NCBI GenBank assembly: GCA_015062715.1
Contig: SUUD01000121.1
Location: 1-6,336 of the forward strand
Length of the DNA stretch: 6,336 nucleotides
Origin: Olsenella sp.
GTDB taxonomy: Bacteria; Actinomycetota; Coriobacteriia; Coriobacteriales; Atopobiaceae
Direction: 5' to 3'
Shown here: positions 1-5,225 of the stretch, in pieces
Layout of the letters: every line of letters starts with the position of its first letter
Position numbering within the stretch: position 1 is the stretch's first letter
Translations under genes and position numbers: made by a program
Notes under the pieces: model-generated
Database searches by the model: none
Told to the model about the DNA's origin: nothing
Seen by the model: the letters and a program-made list of their open reading frames with translations, nothing else

Positions 1-77
1 GAGGGAGAGACGCGCGAGAGGAGCCGGTCGAGCGTGGCGCGGTGTCCGTGCACGTCGCTGAACGCATAGGTCGCCAT
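1..77 (-). CDS. metallophosphoesterase, N-terminal fragment (cut by window edge)
   Basis: Only the first 25 codons are in the window. They read MATYAFSDVHGHRATL and continue to the edge. The SDVHGH stretch (D8, H10) is the first metal-binding motif (GDxHG type) of calcineurin-like phosphoesterases, the group that includes bacterial Ser/Thr protein phosphatases and diadenosine-tetraphosphatase-like enzymes. In that family this Asp and His coordinate the dinuclear metal centre. The ATG at 77-75 is preceded on the minus strand by a purine-rich GAGGGGAGGGGC, a good ribosome-binding site. The gene lies 60 bp downstream of vsr on the same strand. A GCTAGAAT motif in that gap suggests its own promoter. 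Family assignment rests on one motif at the right place relative to the start. The substrate cannot be inferred, because the remaining motifs are outside the window. Confidence 0.7.
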   Translation of the reverse strand, partial: MATYAFSDVHGHRATLDRLLSRVSP

Positions 78-117
78 GCCCCTCCCCTCTCGCCGCGGGC
101 TGTCCTGACAGTCTCGT

Positions 118-125
118 ATTCTAGC
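118..125 (-). promoter_or_regulatory. candidate -10 element for the phosphoesterase gene
   Basis: The minus strand reads GCTAGAAT, about 40 nt upstream of the ATG at 77. TAGAAT matches the -10 consensus TATAAT at four of six positions. No convincing -35 hexamer is seen 17 bp upstream. The same GCTAnnAT pattern precedes vsr, fucO and the gene starting at 6146. Confidence 0.35.
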
Positions 126-137
126 CGACCGGGCCGG

Positions 138-644
138 CTAGCGGCGGCGCAGGCGCCGGCTGCGGACGCGCAGGCGCCAGCCGCGGGGACGGACCTCCAC
201 CACGCGCGCGACGCGCAGGCCGCCGGCACGCTCGGACTCCACCCGCTCGAGCTCCAGGACGAGGTCGTGGATGGTCGGCTCCAGGCGGCGGCGCTTGAGC
301 TGGCACTCCCACACCACGAGCACCGTCCAGCCATCGGCGAGGAGGAGCTCCTGGTCGTGGGCGTCGCGAGCCCGGTTGCGCGCGAACTTGCCCTCCCAGA
401 ACTCGACGTTGCTCTTGGGCGTGGGCAGGGCGCAGCGCGGGCAGCGGTGCCAGAAGCAGCCGTTGACGAAGATGGCGATCTTGCGGCCCGGGAAGCAGAT
501 GTCGGGGTGGCCGGGCGCCTTCTTCCAGTGCAGGCGGTAGCCCGTGTAGCCGGCATCGCGCAGCGCGGAGCGGACCAGCAGCTCAGGCTTGGTGTTCTTG
601 GACTTGTTCGCCTGCATCACGTGGCGCGTCGCCTCGCTCGTCAC
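138..644 (-). CDS. vsr: very short patch repair (Vsr-type) DNA mismatch endonuclease
   Basis: The 168-residue product is a Vsr-family endonuclease. In the best-studied members it nicks 5' to the T of T:G mismatches left by deamination of 5-methylcytosine, so that the site can be restored to C:G. Visible family signatures are the N-terminal RHVMQANKSKNTKPE helix region (7-21), PGHPDICF with the catalytic metal-binding D48, VNGCFWHRC (60-68), the conserved NVEFWEGKFARNRARD (79-94) and GWTVLVVWEC (105-114). C63, H66, C68 and C114 fit the structural zinc site known from E. coli Vsr. The start is GTG at 644-642, chosen because GGGAGGTGA lies just upstream at good spacing and the family begins at this point. 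The C-terminus from about residue 140 is an Arg-rich tail not typical of the family. No cytosine methyltransferase gene is within the window. The fold assignment is secure; the exact mismatch specificity is inferred. Confidence 0.93.
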   Translation of the reverse strand: MTSEATRHVMQANKSKNTKPELLVRSALRDAGYTGYRLHWKKAPGHPDICFPGRKIAIFVNGCFWHRCPRCALPTPKSNVEFWEGKFARNRARDAHDQELLLADGWTVLVVWECQLKRRRLEPTIHDLVLELERVESERAGGLRVARVVEVRPRGWRLRVRSRRLRRR

Positions 645-650
645 GGCCGC

Positions 651-659
651 TCACCTCCC
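651..659 (-). promoter_or_regulatory. ribosome-binding site that fixes the GTG start of vsr
   Basis: The minus strand reads GGGAGGTGA, a near-perfect anti-16S match, 6 nt before the GTG at 644. It supports this non-ATG start over the internal ATG at codon 10. Confidence 0.7.
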
Positions 660-667
660 AGCAGACC

Positions 668-675
668 ATCCTAGC
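668..675 (-). promoter_or_regulatory. candidate -10 element for vsr
   Basis: The minus strand reads GCTAGGAT, 23 nt upstream of the vsr start codon. The identical octamer occurs upstream of the gene starting at 6146. No clear -35 hexamer is visible at 17-18 bp spacing. Confidence 0.35.
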
Positions 676-771
676 CCATGTGGGCCCCGCCGTGTGCGCC
701 CAGGGCGATGGCAGACGCGCAAGGCCAAAGCAACCTGATGACGACGCTCCACAAGACTTTGTCCCCGAAGC

Positions 772-779
772 GCTACCAT
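772..779 (+). promoter_or_regulatory. candidate -10 element for fucO
   Basis: GCTACCAT fits the GCTAnnAT pattern seen upstream of other genes here and would place the transcript start near 786. The position of a -35 box (about 751-756) reads acaaga, not a consensus hexamer. The surrounding ACAAGACTTTGT (751-762) is an imperfect inverted repeat that could bind an activator. That role is speculative. Confidence 0.35.
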
Positions 780-793
780 TAGGAGGTTGGAAC

Positions 794-812
794 GCGCGGG
801 AGAGGCCCGCGC
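794..812 (+). promoter_or_regulatory. GC-only hairpin in the fucO leader
   Basis: GCGCGGG (794-800) and CCCGCGC (806-812) form a perfect 7-bp stem with a 5-nt loop AGAGG. It lies between the presumed transcript start and the ribosome-binding site AGAGGAG (822-828). No T-tract follows, so it does not look like an intrinsic terminator. It could stabilise the mRNA or be a regulatory leader structure, but no known riboswitch pattern is evident. The AGAGG loop resembles the anti-16S sequence, which may be coincidence. Confidence 0.4.
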
Positions 813-832
813 ACACGCATGAGAGGAGAACC

Positions 833-1993
833 ATGGCTAACCGCTTCGTCCTCAACAACATCTCCTACCACGGCAAGGGCGCCATCGCCGAGGTCCCCGG
901 CGAGATCCAGCGCCGCGGCTACAAGAAGGCCTTCGTCGCCTCCGACCCCGACCTCGTCAAGTTCGGCGTGACCGCCAAGGTCACCGACCTGCTCGACGCC
1001 GCCGGCATCGAGTGGGAGCTCTTCTCCGAGATCAAGCCCAACCCCACCATCAAGAACGTCCAGGACGGCGTGGCCGCGTTCCAGGCCTCCGGCGCCGACT
1101 GCATCGTCGCCGTGGGCGGCGGCTCGGCCATGGACACCGCCAAGGGCATCGGCATCATCGCCACCAACCCCGAGTTCGCCGACGTCGTCTCGCTCGAGGG
1201 CGTCGCCCCCACCAAGAACCACGCGGTCTTCACCATCGCCGTCGCCACCACCGCCGGCACCGCGGCCGAGGTCACCATCAACTACGTGATCACCGACCCC
1301 GAGAAGGAGCGCAAGTTCGTCTGCGTCGACGTCAACGACATCCCCGACGTCGCCGTCGTCGACCCCGACATGATGGCCACCATGCCCGCCGGCCTCACCG
1401 CCGCCACCGGCATGGACGCCCTCACCCACGCCATCGAGGGCTACACCACCCGCGGCGCCTGGCAGCTCTCCGACATGTTCCACCTCGAGGCCATCCGCAC
1501 CATCGCCAAGAGCCTGCGTGCCGCCTACGCCGAGGCGCAGTCCGGCGAGCCAGGCGAGGGCCGCGAGGGCATGGCCCTGGGCCAGTACATCGCCGGCATG
1601 GGCTTCTCCAACGTCGGCCTGGGCATCGACCACGCCATGGCCCACACGCTCTCCGCGCACTATGACACCCCGCACGGCGTCGCCTGCGCCATGCTGCTGC
1701 CCATCGCCATGGAGTACAACAAGCCCGTCGTGACCGAGCGCCTGGCCGACGTGGCCGTCGCCATGGGCGTCGACACCACCGGCATGAGCACCGACGAGGC
1801 CGCCGACGCCGCCATCGCCGCCGTCAAGCAGCTCTCCGCCGACGTCAACATCCCCAAGACCTGCAACGGCCTGGTGGAGGAGGACCTCGACCAGCTGGCA
1901 AGCGACGCGCTGGCCGACGCCTGCTACCCGGGCAACCCGCGCGAGGCCGACCACGAGACCGTCAAGGAGCTCTTCCGCAAGATCATGGCCTAG
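833..1993 (+). CDS. fucO: lactaldehyde reductase (iron-containing alcohol dehydrogenase)
   Basis: The 386-residue product is a group III Fe-dependent alcohol dehydrogenase that closely follows E. coli FucO (about 383 residues) along its whole length. FucO reduces L-lactaldehyde to L-1,2-propanediol with NADH, regenerating NAD+ during anaerobic growth on fucose or rhamnose. It is cytoplasmic. Visible signatures are MANRFVLN at the N-terminus, GGGSAMDTAKGIGI (95-108) for nucleotide binding, TTAGTAAEVTINYVITD (139-155), GMDALTHAIEGY (193-204), GMGFSNVGLGIDHAMAH (255-271) and DTPHG (278-282). The iron ligands predicted by comparison with E. coli are D195, H199, H267 and H281, and all are present. 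The ATG at 833 is chosen over an in-frame ATG at 680 because AGAGGAG lies just upstream and homology begins there. The gene appears monocistronic, with a leader hairpin and a strong terminator. No other fucose or rhamnose genes are visible, so the physiological substrate is inferred from similarity; other short aldehydes or diols are possible. Confidence 0.95.
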   Translation: MANRFVLNNISYHGKGAIAEVPGEIQRRGYKKAFVASDPDLVKFGVTAKVTDLLDAAGIEWELFSEIKPNPTIKNVQDGVAAFQASGADCIVAVGGGSAMDTAKGIGIIATNPEFADVVSLEGVAPTKNHAVFTIAVATTAGTAAEVTINYVITDPEKERKFVCVDVNDIPDVAVVDPDMMATMPAGLTAATGMDALTHAIEGYTTRGAWQLSDMFHLEAIRTIAKSLRAAYAEAQSGEPGEGREGMALGQYIAGMGFSNVGLGIDHAMAHTLSAHYDTPHGVACAMLLPIAMEYNKPVVTERLADVAVAMGVDTTGMSTDEAADAAIAAVKQLSADVNIPKTCNGLVEEDLDQLASDALADACYPGNPREADHETVKELFRKIMA

Positions 1994-2017
1994 CGGACAC
2001 GCGCACCTGTCTGCATG

Positions 2018-2051
2018 CGGGGTCGCCTTCGGGCGGCCCCGTTCTCGTTTT
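2018..2051 (+). terminator. intrinsic terminator of fucO
   Basis: The stem CGGGGTCGCC / GGCGGCCCCG (2018-2027 with 2032-2041) closes a TTCG tetraloop (2028-2031) and contains one T:G wobble. It is followed by GTTCTCGTTTT, a T-rich tail ending at 2051. It starts 25 nt after the fucO stop codon. The last four T residues are also the first bases of the repeat module that begins at 2048. Confidence 0.88.
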
Positions 2052-2197
2052 CGGACACAACCCCGTTATCGGGCACAACCCGCCGGCGAGCGAACGGGGT
2101 TTTCGGACACAACCCTGTTATCGGGCACAACCCGGGCGCGTTTGCCCAGTTGGCGAGAACCCCATCCGGGATACTGCCTAGGTTGTGCCCGAAAAGC
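2048..2197 (+). repeat. mosaic repeat module, copy 1
   Basis: The module is built in this order: TTTTCGGACACAA, 6 nt, then TATCGGGCACAACCCG; a 17-bp spacer; the same composite unit again, starting at 2100 (52-bp period); a conserved linker; and the inverted unit GGTTGTGCCCGAAAAGC ending at 2197. Aligned by hand without gaps to 3569-3718, it matches at 129 of 150 positions. The 62-bp right-hand core (2136-2197) matches at 60 of 62. Internal structure: TCGGGCACAACC (2121-2132) is a perfect inverted repeat of GGTTGTGCCCGA (2181-2192). AACCCCGTT (2059-2067) pairs with AACGGGGTT (2093-2101), which is followed by TT. The layout resembles bacterial interspersed mosaic elements made of palindromic units; the family is not one I can name. 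Confidence 0.85.
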
Positions 2198-2209
2198 AAA
2201 TTGAGCACC

Positions 2210-3313
2210 TCAGGGAAGCACCGACTTCAGCAGCTCAAACCTGCGCCGGGCCAGCCCCGCGTCCCCGAGCGCCTCGAGCTGCATGCCCATGTCCCTCCCG
2301 GTCGTGCGCGCGATCGCGGTGCAGACCTGCCGCATGAGCAGGTCGAGCGCACCCTCCTCGTACAGGTCCTCCCTGGTCATGGTGAACACGGTGAGCCCGT
2401 CCGCCCAGAGGTCGCGCTCACGCCGCCTGTCATCGGCGTACTTGGCCCTGACCTCGCGCTTGGCACCCTCGAGCTCGTCCCATGCGGCCTTCGCCCCGGT
2501 CCCCATCGCAGCCGAGAGGGCCGCCCTCTCGACCCTTGCCAGGTCATAGTGGCCGGCACCGTCATAGTTGATGCCCACCGGCGTCCCCTCGAACATGATG
2601 TCGGGGACGCGGCTTGCCTTGGTGGCAAGCGCCTCGTCCCGGGCCGCCTCACGACGGTTGACCTTGACCACACCCACCTCGTAGCCCAGCTCGTCGATCC
2701 CCCGCTCCGAGAAGGCCGAGACGATGGGCTCCATGGGCGACCAGCATCCGTCCTTGACCAAGGCAAGCGCCTCGCTCACCTTGGACATCCCCTTGGCCCA
2801 TCCGACCGTGCGGACTGCCTTCTCGAGCTTGTCCCTCGTGCTAACCGCGGGGATGAAGAAGCGCGTCTCCCCCGCCGAGCCCGCCGGAGGGAGGGAGTAG
2901 CCGCCGCAGAGCTCCATTCCCACGAGGGCGAGCCCGAGAGCGTCCGTGTCGCGCCGCATCTCGATGAGCGCAACCTCCGGAGAGGAAACGGCAACGCCAT
3001 CCCCCAGCTCGATGAACGCGCCGGGCACGGCCGACCTCCCCCAGACGGTGCTCCTCACCCCACGCGCCTTGGGCCGCATGCTGGCGCTTCTCATCGCGAC
3101 GTCGATGACCGCGTCCGCAAGGCCTTCCCGAAGCTCGGCAGGGAGCTTCTCGACGATCCTCCTGCGGGTCCATCTCGTACCGTCGCTTGGCCGGCCGTCG
3201 AACACGTCGACCCGCCGCCGCCCTGACGCGGGCGCCGACAGGCTGCCGAGCATTCCCGTCCGTGCGGCACGTATGATCTGCAGCGCGGTCGCACCGCCAA
3301 AGATGATTCCCAT
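2210..3313 (-). CDS. AbiEi-like / PD-(D/E)XK-like protein of a coriobacterial multi-copy family
   Basis: The product has 367 residues. I recognise the layout from hypothetical proteins that occur in many copies in Coriobacteriia genomes; I know of no experimental function. The N-terminal half (1-140) has FGGATALQIIRAA (5-17), then GDGVAVSSPEVALIEMR (104-120) and GMELCGGYSL (132-141). That layout resembles AbiEi-type antitoxin/regulator proteins, where a short strand is followed by a 'SPE' helix. The C-terminal half resembles Vsr/DUF559-like nuclease folds: SPMEP (192-196), VPDIMF with D238, GINYDGAGHYD (247-257), DDRRRERDLWADGLTVFTMT (294-312 region). In related folds the position before YDG is usually Glu; here it is N249, so catalysis is uncertain. 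The start is ATG 3313, preceded by a G-rich but weak ribosome-binding site. The frame stays open far upstream to 4447 through repeats and antisense to tlyA, which is not credible coding. The gene stands alone, bracketed by two repeat modules, and its stop is 12 bp from copy 1. Confidence 0.75.
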   Translation of the reverse strand: MGIIFGGATALQIIRAARTGMLGSLSAPASGRRRVDVFDGRPSDGTRWTRRRIVEKLPAELREGLADAVIDVAMRSASMRPKARGVRSTVWGRSAVPGAFIELGDGVAVSSPEVALIEMRRDTDALGLALVGMELCGGYSLPPAGSAGETRFFIPAVSTRDKLEKAVRTVGWAKGMSKVSEALALVKDGCWSPMEPIVSAFSERGIDELGYEVGVVKVNRREAARDEALATKASRVPDIMFEGTPVGINYDGAGHYDLARVERAALSAAMGTGAKAAWDELEGAKREVRAKYADDRRRERDLWADGLTVFTMTREDLYEEGALDLLMRQVCTAIARTTGRDMGMQLEALGDAGLARRRFELLKSVLP

Positions 3314-3340
3314 GCGAATCCACCCCCACCACCAAAATGC

Positions 3341-3350
3341 ATCATTTAGC
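3341..3350 (-). promoter_or_regulatory. weak -10 candidate for the nuclease-like gene
   Basis: The minus strand reads GCTAAATGAT, about 30 nt before the ATG at 3313. It shares GCTA with the other -10 candidates, but its following bases fit less well. It lies in the least GC-rich stretch of the upstream region. No -35 hexamer is evident. Confidence 0.2.
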
Positions 3351-3401
3351 TGGGCAAGGCCTGCGCGGAGACGGAGGGTGGCCAAGCAATGTCTGACCAA
3401 T

Positions 3402-3438
3402 TCCCAACAAGGTCCCAACAAGCTTGGGGATTCTCCCC
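3402..3438. repeat. short direct repeat and hairpin cluster upstream of the nuclease-like gene
   Basis: TCCCAACAAG occurs twice at an 11-bp period (3402-3411 and 3413-3422). CCCAA / TTGGG (3414-3418 with 3424-3428) and GGGGA / TCCCC (3426-3430 with 3434-3438) form two overlapping short hairpins. The 11-bp period puts both direct repeats on the same face of the helix, which would suit an operator or activator site about 90-110 bp upstream of the gene start at 3313. No regulator is known. The rest of 3314-3561 shows no gene I can support. Confidence 0.35.
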
Positions 3439-3568
3439 GCTTGCCACGTGCGCCGAGGGGGTCGGAAAACCGGGCAGGCGACGGGGCCTGTGGGCGGCTC
3501 CTCGAAACGAACATGGTTTGGGTGCGTGGGGAGGGAACCGGGCGGTACTCGCGAGCTATTGGATGGGG

Positions 3569-3718
3569 TTTTCGGACACAAGCTTGCTTTCGGACACAAC
3601 CCGCAGGCTGGTAGATGGGGTTTTCGGACACAAGCTTGCTTTCGGACACAACCCGAGCGCGTTTGCCCAGTTGGCGAGAACCCCGTCCGGGATACTGCCT
3701 AGGTTGTGTCCGAAAAGC
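3569..3718 (+). repeat. mosaic repeat module, copy 2
   Basis: This is the same architecture and orientation as 2048-2197, offset by exactly 1521 bp. There are two composite units TTTTCGGACACAA-6 nt-TTTCGGACACAACCCG, starting at 3569 and 3621. With their flanks these form 42-bp identical copies at 3562-3603 and 3614-3655. They are followed by the conserved linker and the inverted unit ending GAAAAGC at 3718. TTTCGGACACAACC (3640-3653) pairs perfectly with GGTTGTGTCCGAAA (3702-3715) across a 48-nt loop. Here the composite units carry a CAAGCTTG palindrome where copy 1 has ACCCCGTT or ACCCTGTT. Confidence 0.85.
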
Positions 3719-3828
3719 AGGTGGGGTGGCCCCAGGGTTGTGTCCGAAAAGCAGGTGGGGTGGCCCCAGGGTTGTGCCCGAAAAGCTAGTGGGATGGCTC
3801 GGGCTTGTGCTCGAGAGGCGGGTCTCCC
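3704..3828 (+). repeat. tandem array of a 34-bp unit next to the tlyA stop
   Basis: Units 3704-3737 and 3738-3771 are identical over all 34 bp. Unit 3772-3804 is diverged and one base shorter. A fourth, degraded start (ttgtgctcgag) runs from 3805 to the tlyA stop codon. Each intact unit is TTGTGTCCGAAAAGC plus a G-rich half. The latter contains TGGGG-tgg-CCCCA, a 5-bp hairpin (3722-3734 and 3756-3768). Read on the minus strand, which is downstream of tlyA, each hairpin is followed 5 nt later by TTTT, a terminator-like arrangement. The first unit is shared with the end of module copy 2. There are no unique spacers, so this is not a CRISPR array. Confidence 0.8.
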
Positions 3829-4554
3829 CTAGCGCACGAAGTGGGCCAGGTACTCGACGTTGCCGTCGCCGCCGGTGACGGGCGACTCGACCACGCCTGC
3901 GCACGAGAAACCCGCGGCTTCGAAGGCGACCGTGACGTCGGCCACCGCCTGCCTGCGCACCACGTCGCTCGTGACCACGCCCTTGTGGGCCTTGGCCTCG
4001 CGCTTCCCGCACTCGAACTGCGGCTTGATCAGGCATGCCACCTCGCGCAGGTCGGGCGCGGCCGCCAGGGCGTCCACCAAAAGCCGCACCGAGATGAACG
4101 AGACGTCGATGCCCGCGATGGTGGCGCCGGCGAGCGCCTCGGGCGGCATCGTGCGGAAGTCGGTCTGCTCGTGCAGCTCGACGCGCGCATCGCTGCGCAG
4201 CGGCTCGACCATCTGGTCGGTCCCCACGTCGACGGCGATGACGCGCGCGGCGCCGTGCTGCAGGGCACAGTCGGTGAAGCCGCCCGTGGAGGAGCCGATG
4301 TCGAGGAGGGTGCGGCCGGCAAGGTCGATCCCAAAGGCCTCGAGGGCGCGCTCGAGCTTGAGCCCGCCGCGCGACACGTACGGACACACGCGGCCCGTGA
4401 GCTGCAGCTCGTTCGTCTCGTCCACCTTGCGCGACGGCTTGGTGCACACCGCGCCGTCCACGGTTACGTTACCCGCGAGCACCGCCTCGTGCGCCTTCGA
4501 GCGCGTGGGCAAAAGCCCCCGCGCTACCAGCTCGCTGTCGAGTCGCGAGACCAT
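3829..4554 (-). CDS. tlyA: TlyA-family 16S/23S rRNA (cytidine-2'-O)-methyltransferase
   Basis: The 241-residue product is a TlyA-type methyltransferase that puts 2'-O-methyl groups on rRNA cytidines using S-adenosylmethionine. In mycobacteria this modification is needed for capreomycin sensitivity. An S4-like RNA-binding domain covers about 1-58 (RLDSELVARGLLPTRSKAHE and following). The Rossmann methyltransferase domain follows, with YVSRGGLKL (59-67), DIGSSTGGFTDC (85-96, cofactor loop), IDVSFIS (149-155), IKPQFE (176-181) and GGDGNVEYL (228-236). K66, D150, K177 and E234 line up with the K-D-K-E tetrad described for M. tuberculosis TlyA. The ATG at 4554 lies 2 nt after the stop of the upstream HAD gene, and its G-rich ribosome-binding site overlaps that stop, so the two are probably translationally coupled. 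Its length is at the short end for the family but appears complete. The stop directly abuts the tandem 34-bp repeats. Confidence 0.93.
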   Translation of the reverse strand: MVSRLDSELVARGLLPTRSKAHEAVLAGNVTVDGAVCTKPSRKVDETNELQLTGRVCPYVSRGGLKLERALEAFGIDLAGRTLLDIGSSTGGFTDCALQHGAARVIAVDVGTDQMVEPLRSDARVELHEQTDFRTMPPEALAGATIAGIDVSFISVRLLVDALAAAPDLREVACLIKPQFECGKREAKAHKGVVTSDVVRRQAVADVTVAFEAAGFSCAGVVESPVTGGDGNVEYLAHFVR

Positions 4555-4556
4555 CC

Positions 4557-5210
4557 CTACCCCAGCTCGCCGGCGGCGAGCAGGTCGCGCACCTCGAGCA
4601 GGCTGGTGCAGCAGCGCGCGTAGAGGCCGCGCACGTCGTCCTGTGGCGCGATGAGGTCGGGCACCATGACGGGAATGAAGCCGCCGGCAGCCGCGGCGCG
4701 GATGCCGGGGTTGGAGTCCTCGAGCACGACGGTGCGCGTCGGGTCCGCACCAAGCTTCTCGGCCGCCAGCAGGAAGGTGTCGGGGAAGGGCTTGCCGCGG
4801 GTGACCATCTCGCCGGCGACGATGGCGTCGAAGCGCCCGTCCAGGCCGATGTTGTGCACGTTTTGCCTGATGAGAGCCTCGTTGCTGGCCGAGGCGATGG
4901 CGCGCCGCACGTGGTTCTCGTCCAGCCAGTCCATAAGCTCGTACAGGCCCGGCTTGGCGTCGACGCCCGCCTCGAGCGCACGGCGGGCGGAGTCCCACAG
5001 CTCCTCGCGGATGCCCGCGCAGTCCGCGTCGGGGTAGAACCCGCGCACGATGCCCTCGAACACGGTCCCGCTCGAGGCCACGCAGGCCTCCTTGAGGCCG
5101 TCCTTGTACGTGAGGCCAAACTTGGCGAGCACGCTGGGCCACTGGGCCTGCCAGACGCGCTCGGAGTCGATCATGAGCCCGTCCATGTCGAAGACGACTG
5201 CCTGGATCAT
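4557..5210 (-). CDS. HAD-superfamily hydrolase, beta-phosphoglucomutase/phosphatase type
   Basis: The 217-residue product is a subfamily I haloacid dehalogenase-like enzyme, most likely a small-molecule phosphatase or phosphoglucomutase-like protein of the cytoplasm. Motif I is VVFDMDGLMIDSE (5-17), with nucleophile D8 and acid/base D10. The helical cap domain follows at about 15-85. Motif II is in IASASN (105-110), with S107. Motif III is K140 in RGKPFPDTF. Motif IV is VLEDSNPGI (162-170), with E164 and D165 binding magnesium. All four are intact. The ATG at 5210 lies 15 nt after the stop of the upstream gene, and the G-rich GGGGGGCAGG in that gap is the only ribosome-binding site. It sits between the unknown two-domain gene and tlyA in an operon. 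The substrate cannot be told from sequence, since this family is broad and promiscuous; the operon partners give no metabolic hint. Confidence 0.9.
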   Translation of the reverse strand: MIQAVVFDMDGLMIDSERVWQAQWPSVLAKFGLTYKDGLKEACVASSGTVFEGIVRGFYPDADCAGIREELWDSARRALEAGVDAKPGLYELMDWLDENHVRRAIASASNEALIRQNVHNIGLDGRFDAIVAGEMVTRGKPFPDTFLLAAEKLGADPTRTVVLEDSNPGIRAAAAGGFIPVMVPDLIAPQDDVRGLYARCCTSLLEVRDLLAAGELG

Positions 5211-5225
5211 GCGCCTGCCCCCCGC

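Noticed and set aside
100..111. CTGTC-CT-GACAG inverted repeat as a vsr terminator
   Set aside because: The loop is only 2 nt and no T-tract follows on the minus strand.
680..832. 51-residue N-terminal extension of fucO from an ATG at 680
   Set aside because: Homology to FucO begins at 833, where there is also a good ribosome-binding site. The extension contains the promoter candidate and leader hairpin.
779..1954. Long minus-strand open frame opposite fucO
   Set aside because: It is rich in Gly/Val/Asp/His in a pattern typical of the antisense of C-ending codons, with no family resemblance.
2015..3226. Plus-strand open frame across the left repeats and opposite the nuclease-like gene
   Set aside because: It is a shadow of the minus-strand gene plus translated repeats (peptides such as GHNPVIGHNPG). 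It has no ribosome-binding site and no coding signal of its own.
3704..3828. CRISPR array
   Set aside because: The 34-bp units are contiguous with no unique spacers, and no cas genes are present.
3562..3828. Type III toxin-antitoxin RNA (tandem repeats near a possible nuclease gene)
   Set aside because: The 367-aa protein is much longer than ToxN-type toxins and does not resemble them. Repeats lie on both sides of the gene and in both orientations.
3389..3878. Plus-strand small open frames made of repeat-derived peptides (FGHKLAFGHNP, CPKSRWGG)
   Set aside because: They are frame translations of the module and 34-bp units. Similar open frames arise in several frames at once, as expected of GC-rich repeats.
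3314..4447. Very long N-terminal extension of the nuclease-like gene (the frame is open up to 4447, minus)
   Set aside because: The extension runs through the repeat arrays and antisense to tlyA in the wrong frame, with Arg/Ala-rich composition. The recognisable family start is at 3313.
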